From contig JARBJD010000114.1 in the NCBI GenBank assembly GCA_033064195.1, forward strand, positions 62,001-126,000: DNA of 64,000 bases, read 5' to 3'. Within the stretch, counting starts at the first letter, position 1. The number at the start of each line of letters is the position of its first letter. This document shows positions 9,702 through 19,460 of this stretch, one piece after another. This DNA is from Blattamonas nauphoetae. Its lineage: Eukaryota; Preaxostyla; Oxymonadida. The position numbers and the translations under genes were made by a program. Below the pieces are notes generated by a model. That model searched no databases. It was not told the origin of the DNA and worked only from the letters and a program-made list of their open reading frames with translations.

Positions 9702-12700
9702 ATGCCACTCGTGGCAATTTGTCTTCTTTTCTCTTTCCATTCATCTGCTTCTTTCCCTCCCTCAATTGGTGCTTTCGTTCCTTGCTCGCAAATCACACTA
9801 GCTGGACCGCACAACATCACTGCGACTCCCTCCAATTCTTCCTTTCTACAACAAAATCATCAAACTCATATCATTTCTACCATCTCTTCCCCCCTTTTTC
9901 ATGTAGAATCACCTTCGGTCTCCTTCTATTCTTTCACTTTTCTGGATAAAAGTGGAAATGGAATTTTTGAAGTATCGGAACGGTGTACTGATTTAACAAT
10001 AGGGTCGTGTTCGTTCACAAGTGATTGTGGAACAAAACCGTCAACATTTGTTTCATATGTCCACACTTTTCACACAGAATGGAACTCCAATTTGCAAACT
10101 CCGCTTTCTTTGACAATAAAAGACTGTCTTCTGCAATCTATCAACTCTCCCCATCCGAAGTTGCTGAATGTTCCTCCTGATTCCCCTTCATGTCGTTTTT
10201 TAGCAGCAATCCACCTCTCACACAACAAATACATCTCTACACCAAATGAAATTCTCACTGAACCAATATTTAATCTTGCAATCAATACGAATGAACTATT
10301 TGTGATAGAATATGAACAATTCAGTGATTTCTCTCTCAGAAATGGAAAATCTGGCTCTATCTATTGTTTAACGATCGAAGCAAGCAGTGCCTATTTTTCG
10401 ATATCAAATTGTGTATTCTCGAACTGCTCTGCCCAAAATGGAAAGGGTGGAGTTCTCTTTCTTGATATCAACATCAATTCTCCGTTTCTCAACTATTTAT
10501 TCCTCAACAATTCCTTCACATCATGCAGTTCCCTTCGAGGGAATAACGTCTTCGTTCAAGGACCTGGACTATCAGACTCCATCAAAGCGGACCTTTGGGA
10601 GGATTCTTGGAAGGATTCGGACTATGAATCGATGTGGTACTATGATACGCAGTCGCAACACAGCTATTCCATTCTCACCTTCTTTGCCAGTCCTACCGAT
10701 GCCTTTCTAATCTCGCATGCAGATGGTGAAGATCTTGATCGATGTGGGTATCCTTCGTCATTCACACTCCCGTGTAGCACATTTGATCCCATTCCAACTG
10801 TCCCATCCGACACAATTTTTCGTTTTCGTGTTTATCTCTACAATCCAATCAACCTCACACCACTAGATATCCAGTCTTGCGGATGGATACTCTCACCCTG
10901 GCTGAACCAATCTTTGGAGTCAGGAAAAGTCAACGTCAACCAAATGGAAGGAGGAACCATTACCATCGCTGGAAACGGGGATGGCGATGGATCAATCGAA
11001 TTATCATCGTTATTTGTCACCCTCAATGTCGTCCCCACATCGCTAATCAGCTGCACTGATGGATACGTCACCATTTTTCAATCGGTCATCACATCAGCTC
11101 TGTCGAGTTTAAATTCGAATATTATCCAACTGACTGACTCCCAAATCATCCTCCGCGAGTTCGAAGCAAGTGAGATCGTCCTTGATGACAGCTATCTCGT
11201 CTCATTCGCCAAATCAACTGGAACAATCATGAACAGCCTCTCAGTCACCAAATCAACTTTTTTGGATATGAAAACAACTTTGGGTCTCTTCAGCTTGGAA
11301 TCAGCTGATTGTGACGTGAAAGAATCATCATTTGTCTCTGGAGATGGAACAAACAACGCCTTGTTCGTTGCCGAGAACTTTGGAGAATTGATGATCGAGT
11401 CCTGCAATTTCACAAATTGCCATACAGTTGATTCGAGAGGATCAGCCATCTTTTGTGATGCTGCAGAAGGCTCTGAACTCACACTGTCGAATGTTGTTTT
11501 CACAAAATGTGAAAATGCGGAGAACACGATCGCCACATTCGGCACTCTCTATCTACTCTCAGACTCACCCGGGCAAGAGCTCTTATTTGTCAATCTTTCG
11601 TTTTCAGAATGTTCAGCATCAAAGGCCCAAGCTTTTTTCCTCGACACAACAGACACAGTATCTCTCTCTTTCACGTGGTTCAGATTCGATTTCTTCACGA
11701 CACCGGAATGGTTCGTTGTCGGGGATCCATCCGACTCCTCGTCGTTCTATGACATGGCGGACATCTTCAGACGGTCGCTTTCAAGTGTCTGTGTGGGAGA
11801 CAGCACACCCACTGAAAATGCCATCGACAATCCAATTTGTGGGACAGTCGAGATTCCTTGCCTGACAATAAATTATGCACTCAACCAACTGTCTCCGAGA
11901 GGAGCGCGGATGCTGTTGGTATCGGGTGATGGAAATGTCCAGTTGGGATTGGTCTTATCTCATGTTTTTGTTGAGGGTTCTTCAAAACAAGTTCTGGCCA
12001 CGAGGTTTGTTATTTTGGATGTGAGCGAGGAGAATGCAGTCGAAACAACGTCGTATATCAAGACCTCGTTTGTCGTCAATCTGTCGTATTTGGTTATTGC
12101 TCTTCAATCCAGCGCTAGTGGAGGTCGAACGATTTTTGCTCACATGGATGGATCCCTCACGTTCCAGTCGTGCACTCTGGCTGTTCCGGAAGGGACACGA
12201 ATCTGGGCCACATTTGTGCAAAGTGCTCAGGACTCTCTGCTTGTCAAAAACTTCACGATGAATGACCTGACCTTCAACAATGTTCCGTTCCAGCTCAATT
12301 CAACCACAATTGTCGAGTTTGAGGATGTATCTGTGTGGAACAGTAGTTTCACTGAGCCGTTTCTCCAAAAACGAAAAGTCGATCCAACGACAAGTGTCAC
12401 AATCGCTGGTTGTCAGTTTAACATGATTCAGATGAATGGTTCCTCGAACCCTTTGATCGAGTTGGCGAATGTGAATGTGGAACTGGACCGGACTACCTTC
12501 AACAATGTCTCCAAGATGACCGCACACACCGCAAACCCTTCGTCAGACTTCACACAAAGCGTTTGCGCTTGGAGGTCTTCTGTTGTGTCTCTGATTTCCT
12601 CCGAAGTGGATATCGTCTCATCGTCCTTTCAGGATATTGAACTCGGCATCTTCTTCTTCCAAGCATCGAATGTCTCGTTCGAAAACACCAACTTTTCGAA

Positions 12701-13874
12701 GAATGGGCCGATGTCGACAGAGTTCCCAAATGTTCGATGGAACGGTGTCTGTTACGACTCGTTGCTCCATTTTTCTTCTTCATCAGTCTCAAATATTCTT
12801 GCCGATCGTGTCTCCACAAGCGAAGATTCTTCTTTGCCAGAGACATCTTCTCTTTCTTTCTGGTTCTCTGACGAAGGCCACTGCACACTCACCTACATCG
12901 ACCCAAACAACACGAACAATGTGACCTTCGAAGACTATGCCTTCTTTGTGCCTCGTCTGAAGGAGGCCGTCCACTCCGAAAGTATGGTCAGCTTGATCGG
13001 AGTTGATCTGATTCCGTGTTGGTTGACCGTTGAATTGTTCTCAGTCGAAGAAAATGAAAATGGGACGGAAACGATTCTTACTGAAACCGGAATCTCGCAT
13101 GTCTTGAACATTACCGCTCATCCCTCTGAAACGTCCATCCTTTGTTCATTCAATGAGTCTCTAATCTCCGACACGTCTGTCTCGTGGCATATTCGTCTGC
13201 TGTACAACCCATCACACAGCTTCCGCTCTCCCTCCGTCCGCATCGTGAAATATGTCCCCCCTTCTCCAATGCCGACGTGGGTGCTGAGTTTGATCATATC
13301 ACTGTCGATCGTCCTCTTCCTGATCCTCGCTGGTGTTTCTGCACTGATTATTGTGTGTTGTCTCGTCCGCAGAGGGTATTGCTGCCAGAACAACCATGTC
13401 GGCACGTTGACGAGAGCCCTCACCACTCATCAAACATCACTCATCCGAAGCCATGTGACAAAGTCTTTTCATCAAACCCAAGGCAATCCTCAGAGAGTCG
13501 GGTCGCAATTGAACAATCGCAGCGACGTCAATTTTGGACATGATCTTGTCCGCATGCCAGATGGCCAACCGTTCGTCCCTCCTCATCAGAACCACAGTGC
13601 AACTTGGAAACAACAAGGATGGGCATATCCACAGCAGCGGACACAGCGCCAGAAACAAGCATTTGCCGCCCATGAAATGGAGGATCTTGCGGCGTTGCTA
13701 CCAGAACGGAACAACGACTCCGAAAAGGAGCTAAAATGGGCCTTCAACTTGGACTCGAGGTCGATGGGATATCCTGAAGTGGTCTTTGAGAACGACCTTG
13801 ACAGTATTCCATTCCAACCATTTACACGAACGGTTATTGGTGTCCCGATACTTGATAAGGATGATTCTTTGTAG
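9702..13874 (+). CDS. Giant beta-helix type I membrane protein, copy 1
   Basis: A 1,390-residue surface protein without introns. Residues 1-25 form a signal peptide (MPLVAICLLFSFHSSASF). The ectodomain to about residue 1185 is Ser/Thr/Asn-rich with many N-glycosylation sequons. It is built of short beta-strand repeats of the right-handed parallel beta-helix (pectin-lyase-like) kind, with recurrent blocks such as FSISNCVFSNCSAQNG.GGVLF and LTLSNVVFTKCENAEN. Near residue 710 a NPICGTVEIPCLTINYAL block matches the CG-x-PC-x-T signature of such ectodomains. A single membrane helix (about 1190-1222, WVLSLIISLSIVLFLILAGV) is followed by Cys residues and a cytoplasmic tail of about 165 residues. Two related genes lie at 15792-19310 and 46723-50979. 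A ligand, adhesion or protective coat role is plausible but not shown. Confidence 0.88.
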   Translation: MPLVAICLLFSFHSSASFPPSIGAFVPCSQITLAGPHNITATPSNSSFLQQNHQTHIISTISSPLFHVESPSVSFYSFTFLDKSGNGIFEVSERCTDLTIGSCSFTSDCGTKPSTFVSYVHTFHTEWNSNLQTPLSLTIKDCLLQSINSPHPKLLNVPPDSPSCRFLAAIHLSHNKYISTPNEILTEPIFNLAINTNELFVIEYEQFSDFSLRNGKSGSIYCLTIEASSAYFSISNCVFSNCSAQNGKGGVLFLDININSPFLNYLFLNNSFTSCSSLRGNNVFVQGPGLSDSIKADLWEDSWKDSDYESMWYYDTQSQHSYSILTFFASPTDAFLISHADGEDLDRCGYPSSFTLPCSTFDPIPTVPSDTIFRFRVYLYNPINLTPLDIQSCGWILSPWLNQSLESGKVNVNQMEGGTITIAGNGDGDGSIELSSLFVTLNVVPTSLISCTDGYVTIFQSVITSALSSLNSNIIQLTDSQIILREFEASEIVLDDSYLVSFAKSTGTIMNSLSVTKSTFLDMKTTLGLFSLESADCDVKESSFVSGDGTNNALFVAENFGELMIESCNFTNCHTVDSRGSAIFCDAAEGSELTLSNVVFTKCENAENTIATFGTLYLLSDSPGQELLFVNLSFSECSASKAQAFFLDTTDTVSLSFTWFRFDFFTTPEWFVVGDPSDSSSFYDMADIFRRSLSSVCVGDSTPTENAIDNPICGTVEIPCLTINYALNQLSPRGARMLLVSGDGNVQLGLVLSHVFVEGSSKQVLATRFVILDVSEENAVETTSYIKTSFVVNLSYLVIALQSSASGGRTIFAHMDGSLTFQSCTLAVPEGTRIWATFVQSAQDSLLVKNFTMNDLTFNNVPFQLNSTTIVEFEDVSVWNSSFTEPFLQKRKVDPTTSVTIAGCQFNMIQMNGSSNPLIELANVNVELDRTTFNNVSKMTAHTANPSSDFTQSVCAWRSSVVSLISSEVDIVSSSFQDIELGIFFFQASNVSFENTNFSKNGPMSTEFPNVRWNGVCYDSLLHFSSSSVSNILADRVSTSEDSSLPETSSLSFWFSDEGHCTLTYIDPNNTNNVTFEDYAFFVPRLKEAVHSESMVSLIGVDLIPCWLTVELFSVEENENGTETILTETGISHVLNITAHPSETSILCSFNESLISDTSVSWHIRLLYNPSHSFRSPSVRIVKYVPPSPMPTWVLSLIISLSIVLFLILAGVSALIIVCCLVRRGYCCQNNHVGTLTRALTTHQTSLIRSHVTKSFHQTQGNPQRVGSQLNNRSDVNFGHDLVRMPDGQPFVPPHQNHSATWKQQGWAYPQQRTQRQKQAFAAHEMEDLAALLPERNNDSEKELKWAFNLDSRSMGYPEVVFENDLDSIPFQPFTRTVIGVPILDKDDSL

Positions 13875-13924
13875 TTCATTTGGATTTATTTGAAATTTGA
13901 CAATTCACCTTTTCTTTTTATGAG

Positions 13925-15609
13925 ATGTCGTTTCAAAAAGCAGCGATTATTGAGGATATGTTCGTTCACGGTGAGGAACTGTGAGGATTCGATGGCAATT
14001 CGCTTCTTGACATTGATCAAGTCATCATTTAGTTCATGAGTCATCCCGCCACTTTTTACAATATTTCAGGGAGTCTTTGTGGGCTTGGCGAAGATCTTTT
14101 ACTCAAAATTATCCATGAAATGTCATCATTTCGAGATATCCAGAATGTCTACCGTCGTTTCTGCTAATCATCCATTTTATAGTTTGTCGGCTCGTGCTTG
14201 ACTTTGAGCACCCTTATGGAACATAAACGATTTTTATGGTCTCTTGAGACTGGTTTATCACCATTTTTGTCATTATTTTAGCAATGACAAACAGGCAAGG
14301 AACAAAACTGATTATTTATCCAAACTTCTCAGAAGTTTGGCCAACCCTTTCTGTTCAAAACCAGTCGCAATTGTCCATGTCCCACCGTCCATACATCGCC
14401 CCCACTCCTATTCAAATCTCCCAGTTTTCTCTTGCTGGTCAGATAGAATCTGCAACCTTACTCTTCAAGGACTTTCAAAATCATGATTTATCATCCATCT
14501 GGTGCTGGTGTGCACTTTGGGTTGATGGTCTTGGAGGCATCAGAAAATCTATTTTACCAGTTGAATCAAAGAGTGAATACATTGAAAAACGATCCAAAGA
14601 ATGGTTTGGCAAAATCACTATTCCATCTCTCAACTGTAACTTTAAAGCGGTTTTCTCTGATGGGAATAATTTATTGGTTGAGTTCACAACGGGAGAAATC
14701 GACGTCCATCTCAACACCTGGCAAAAATCCAATTTTTCTCTATCACTGTCATCGTCCCCGCTCTTCCCTTCGTTTCAAAACGTTGCTACGCAAACACGCG
14801 TTGGTCCATCACGGCTGAAACAAGTATCATTTGAATTTGGGCGATTCTACCTCCTTTTTGATAATGGGTGCGCGTATGAATGGAATGAAGACATTGATGA
14901 AGCAAAGGACATGACCGAAGCTGATTCATATGAAACATACACAGAAGGTGGTGATATGCCGATCAAAATCACCAAAGATGACGAAGAATTCTCTTTTGGA
15001 CTTTTTGGGAACAGCAAGCCGACCAGATATTTCGAAGGGTACAGCACATTTCTGTGCGAGGACAAATCTTTGTTAAAACGTCTGTTGGGGAAAAAACACA
15101 GGCGATTCGAAACCAAATGGGTGAAAGTGAGCACAGAGAAGACATTTGAAGGACGCACACCAATTCAACTGATCCGGACACAAAACAATGTGCTATATCT
15201 GTTCGATGATGGACACTTTTTAATCACTCGAGATAATGACTTCGTGGCGACTTTTTTCGAGGACTTCAATCATCCTGTCTTCGTCTCATGGAAACACCAC
15301 GAACTTGGCTCTCCTGAATATCCGCTCGATTTGAGAATCTCCAATATCGCAGTGTTGACATCACTGTTTGTGTCTCTTGATGAGACATTGATGCTAACGT
15401 TGCATGGTGGTGGGACGGCTCTCCGATTCCCTCACCCACGATTATTGGTTGGAGTACCTAAAGAAGAACGGAACACGAAATTTGAAAACGAAACTGTTGA
15501 ATTGACTGGTTGGATGAGACAGGCCTCACGTGAGAAGCCAGGTAGCGATGAGATGTTTCTCAAAACAGCCTTCATGGTGAATACACATCTTCTCACGATT
15601 TGTGAATGA
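13925..15609 (+). CDS. F-box protein with unknown C-terminal domain
   Basis: Four exons, 13925-13970, 14070-14146, 14183-14252 and 14282-15609, give 506 residues. Introns are 99, 36 and 29 bp. Splicing assembles an F-box at residues 18-65: LGEDLLLKIIHEMSSFRDIQN, then FVGSCLTLSTLMEHKRFLW. This motif normally binds SKP1 and recruits substrates to an SCF ubiquitin ligase. The remaining 440 residues hold spaced strands ending in D-G or N-G turns (FKAVFSDGNNLLVEF, FYLLFDNGCAYEW, LYLFDDGHFLI), which suggests a degenerate RCC1-like or other beta-propeller substrate domain; this is an inference. It starts 50 bp after the preceding gene's stop, same strand. Without the three small upstream exons only the C-terminal domain is visible and the F-box is missed. 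Confidence 0.8.
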
Positions 15610-15791
15610 CTATTTTTATATCTAATTGATATGACAGAATTTTTTTGACAATCTGTAGCTTGTTAACGACTGAAGAGGTCTCCTGTCGCAAAACACAAAC
15701 AACTCATTCATTCACCGATTTTGGCTTCTTCTTCGATTCTTCTTTCACCTAAAATATTATATATTCTCTTTTTCATTGAACATTTGTCTAA

Positions 15792-18700
15792 ATGCCACAA
15801 TCGATACAGGAGACCACTATTATTTTCAAGCTCCGATGGAATGATAATTCTTCACTGTCTGGTCTTTTCTATCAATATTTAACTTTCCAATGTGCTTTCT
15901 CCGTTCCTCAAGACTTTTTCCAATTGTTCTGTCTTCCTCCTGATTCGTTTCAACACCTCCATCAAACATCACCATTTTCGTTCATATCTCGAGAACTCAT
16001 CGACCAACCGCAACCTCTCCGACAATTCAAACGTCTTTTTACGTCTCTGTCTCGGAATGAATCTCCAGAAAATTTCGCTTCACTTGAATTGGCTTTCTCT
16101 TCCATCAATGAACACACGCTCTCACTTGAAGCATTCATCACTTCGAGTTCAAGTATCGCAGAAGAGCATTCGATTGCCATTGACAGTTTTAAAGCGACAA
16201 GTGGAAATAGAACCATTCACAATTCTAATGGAATCATCATTCTGGGAGATCCATCTTCAGAATCGAGCGCAAGTCAATTTTTTTCTCTCACATCATTTAA
16301 TCTGAACTCAACATATAATTCCGCAAAGTCGTTCTTCCATCTGCAAAAGGGTATCCTTGAACTCACGAGCTTCACTGTGGTCTCCATGTGTCCAACACTT
16401 ATTGTTGCCGAAACAAACACGGAATGCACCTTTACGAACCTTAAGATGAGTTCGGTAACTGCAAGTTCAAGATCTCAAATTTACCTCCTGAAACCGGCAA
16501 AAGCTCATTTCAACAAATGTGTATTCACGAAACTCACGACAAGTAATATCAACACTGAATCGCTATGCAGTGTCTGTGGTTCAGATACAAAAACCGGTCT
16601 TGTCATTCATGCACACCTCTCGGATACATCAGATGTCTCCATTATAGATACAGAATTTTCCAATATCGATCACCCATCTATCCAATATGGAATTGCATTG
16701 GCACTATATCCAGCAACCACAATGAAACTTTTTCTGGAAGATGTTGTTATTTCAAAATGTGTAGCTACATCTTCACACTATTTCTATTTTGAGGGATACT
16801 CAATCGAAGAAGTCCTTTCAACAACATTGCAGGACATCCCTTGGCGAATTAATATGTCGACAACATCATATACTCTTTATCACTCAATCATGGGGAAAGA
16901 TCTGAATGATGAAAATGGGAACGTCATAGATCTTATCCATCTATTCTTCTACAGATCCAACGACATTTATGTTTCAGTTCCTTCAAGCAGTCGATCCCAT
17001 ATCCAACAGAATGACCAGCAGACATGTGGTCGTTCAGATCTCCCATGTGCCACTCTCCTTACAGCGTTCTCACATCTGAACGCAGGAACATCCAACCGAA
17101 TCGTCCATGTCCTCGATCGTTGTTTCTTGTACAACCAAACCGATGTTTCCAATCTTTCTATTTCAGGAAACTCTGATCCTTCAGACAAAACACAGGCTGA
17201 AGTGTTTTGTGATCATCTCGTCAACTCTGCTTCCTCAGACACTGCTTTTCTTCGTACTTCAGGCACTGTCTCACTCAATCATCTCCTTTTTAGCCTAACA
17301 CTCCAGATTGTTAATTATGAGAACCTTCTCATCGTCCTTTCTGGCTCTCTTTCGTTGTCAACAACCTCGTTTCTCCAGACCTCAGAACGAAATAGGGTCC
17401 GCCTTATTTCGATGAAAACGGGGTCCATACATGTATTTTCATCAGACCTCACATCACTTGTCGAAAGTTTTGCATACTCGCCTTCCTTCTCCAACTTTGA
17501 ACTTTCAACCTCGAATTTAACAATTTCAGGGACTCCTAAATACCAACCCATAGCATTTGTCGGTGTTACATCAACTACACGTACTGCAACATTGACAGGA
17601 TGTTTATTTCATTTTGATTTACTCCGGGATGGCCTAATATCTCCAAGGATCTCCTTCTCCAATTGTAGTTTTTCTATTCACAGTTCAGGCTTCTCTGAGG
17701 CCTCTCCCCTCCGAGATGACACTGTTTGTACTCTTTCTGTGCCTGGAATGTCCTTATCACAAGCCTCTGGGACAATCACATCATGCTCGTTCTCTAACTT
17801 CAAGAACGGAGCCCTCTTACTCGATGGTGATGCGCAATGTGTCGTTTCATTGTCAAACATTACTTTTTGGAACAATTCGCCAGCTTTTCCCAGTTTTCCG
17901 AGCCTCCAACGCAACATTGAATGTCGTGGGAATATTGCTCTTAATTTATCGGAATTTTCATCGACTACTGAAGAACAAGTCAATTTGTCTTCCGATGATC
18001 ATGTTGGCACCGATGTTCGTCCGAATAATAGCGCCGGATCGTGGATAAGATCATTGGAATGTCAACTCGAAACAGACGACAGTGTTGATCCCCAAACATC
18101 GTTTTTTGGGCCGACCGTCGACACTATCAGCGTTATTGATCAGAATCCCTTCATCATTGTTGTTCTTTCTGGAACGAATCTCTTCCCATGTGATCTTTCT
18201 TACGTCGTCTTCTCGGCCGAACGGCTTCAAATCGAAGACCCAAAACGAAACACCGAAACTGCCCTCAAAATTGGAATGACAATTGATCCAGCAGTGTTCA
18301 ATCACTCCACGATCGTCAGCTCGTTCACACAATCATATTTGGCGAGTAATGCTCTCAACGAGACGGCGGGTGAGATCACACTCTCTCCAACTGCCTTCCC
18401 AAACGATACTGTTGACTACTTTGTCAGTCTCACGATGAAAGTTTGTGATCCGCAATGCCGCACCTTTTCTCCTCTCCCCGATGCGGGGTATTTGGTGAAG
18501 ATTCGGATTCGAGACCCGAACGCATATCAGATGCCACCGGGTCTGATGTGGAGTCTGATTGGGATTGGGATTACAATCGTTGTCGTTGGGGTTGTGGTGG
18601 TTGTGATTCTTGTCGCGATCAGAAGTCGGAAGAAAGAGCTCGCACGAAGAAAACGAATCGAAGAACAACAACAGAAACAAAGGGAATTGGAGAGGGAGAA

Positions 18701-19310
18701 GGAACGGCAGAGGAAAAATCGAGTTCATCGAAAAGGGTCTCGTCGTCGAAGTTCTGATATTAGCGATCAGCGGAACGTCACACTTCTCAACAAAGAGCTG
18801 TCGATGATCGCCGAAGAGGAGGAGATGGTGTGGGAGGAGGACGATGAGGATGGGGCAGAGAGGACGGAGGGAACCCCTAAGCAGAGATCGAGATCCAATT
18901 CCGTTGCGAGTCGCAGGGCGTCGTTGACTGGAGACAAGAAACAGGAAAAGTGGGACAACATGTCGAATTTACCATCGATTCCAGATACCAACTCGGGCAA
19001 CCCAAATTCACACTCATTGTTTCAATCAAACAGTGACCTTCCTTCCGCTGAAGTTTCCAATCCGTCGGATGTGCAAAGCGAATGGGAGGAGGAGGGAGAA
19101 AGCGAATGGGAAGCCGAAAGTGAGTGGGAGGACGAGGAAGAATACGAGTGGGAGGAGGGTGAAGAAGGGGAGCAAGAACCGTTTGATTGGTCTTTCCTCC
19201 AGAATCTTCCTCCTCAAGCTCAGGCGTATTTAGATGTCACAGAAAAAGTCATGAAAGAGATGTTCCCAGATTTTTCATTCGCGTCTTTCTTTGAAAAACA
19301 TGGAGCCTAA
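15792..19310 (+). CDS. Giant beta-helix membrane protein, copy 2
   Basis: A 1,172-residue relative of the gene at 9702. The ectodomain is Ser/Thr-rich with beta-helix-like repeats and the cysteine block CGRSDLPCATLLTAFSHL near residue 415, matching the same block in the other two copies. One membrane helix lies at about 915-943 (MWSLIGIGITIVVVGVVVVV). The cytoplasmic tail (about 230 residues) starts with a basic Glu/Gln/Arg coil and ends with an acidic Trp/Glu segment made of repeated S-E-W-E units followed by EPFDWSFLQNL. Unlike copies 1 and 3, the first residues (MPQSIQETTIIFKLRWNDN) are not a signal peptide, so the true first exon may lie upstream of 15792 or the start may be mis-set. No convincing upstream signal-peptide exon was found in 15610-15791. 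Confidence 0.82.
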   Translation: MPQSIQETTIIFKLRWNDNSSLSGLFYQYLTFQCAFSVPQDFFQLFCLPPDSFQHLHQTSPFSFISRELIDQPQPLRQFKRLFTSLSRNESPENFASLELAFSSINEHTLSLEAFITSSSSIAEEHSIAIDSFKATSGNRTIHNSNGIIILGDPSSESSASQFFSLTSFNLNSTYNSAKSFFHLQKGILELTSFTVVSMCPTLIVAETNTECTFTNLKMSSVTASSRSQIYLLKPAKAHFNKCVFTKLTTSNINTESLCSVCGSDTKTGLVIHAHLSDTSDVSIIDTEFSNIDHPSIQYGIALALYPATTMKLFLEDVVISKCVATSSHYFYFEGYSIEEVLSTTLQDIPWRINMSTTSYTLYHSIMGKDLNDENGNVIDLIHLFFYRSNDIYVSVPSSSRSHIQQNDQQTCGRSDLPCATLLTAFSHLNAGTSNRIVHVLDRCFLYNQTDVSNLSISGNSDPSDKTQAEVFCDHLVNSASSDTAFLRTSGTVSLNHLLFSLTLQIVNYENLLIVLSGSLSLSTTSFLQTSERNRVRLISMKTGSIHVFSSDLTSLVESFAYSPSFSNFELSTSNLTISGTPKYQPIAFVGVTSTTRTATLTGCLFHFDLLRDGLISPRISFSNCSFSIHSSGFSEASPLRDDTVCTLSVPGMSLSQASGTITSCSFSNFKNGALLLDGDAQCVVSLSNITFWNNSPAFPSFPSLQRNIECRGNIALNLSEFSSTTEEQVNLSSDDHVGTDVRPNNSAGSWIRSLECQLETDDSVDPQTSFFGPTVDTISVIDQNPFIIVVLSGTNLFPCDLSYVVFSAERLQIEDPKRNTETALKIGMTIDPAVFNHSTIVSSFTQSYLASNALNETAGEITLSPTAFPNDTVDYFVSLTMKVCDPQCRTFSPLPDAGYLVKIRIRDPNAYQMPPGLMWSLIGIGITIVVVGVVVVVILVAIRSRKKELARRKRIEEQQQKQRELEREKERQRKNRVHRKGSRRRSSDISDQRNVTLLNKELSMIAEEEEMVWEEDDEDGAERTEGTPKQRSRSNSVASRRASLTGDKKQEKWDNMSNLPSIPDTNSGNPNSHSLFQSNSDLPSAEVSNPSDVQSEWEEEGESEWEAESEWEDEEEYEWEEGEEGEQEPFDWSFLQNLPPQAQAYLDVTEKVMKEMFPDFSFASFFEKHGA

Positions 19311-19460
19311 TCCATGTATTCCACTTCACTTTGTTCATTGCTGTATTGTTCATAGTCCACTATTTTTTGAGTTCATACTCAAACAAGGTGTTTCACATTA
19401 TTGTCTTGGGTCGATCGAATCCTCAAATCTCGAAATCGGACATATATAGTCTCCACTTCG

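Noticed and set aside
19401-19460. N-terminal extension of the PARP protein from 19401
   Set aside because: It would start at TTG. The first ATG is 19461 and leaves the conserved exon structure intact.
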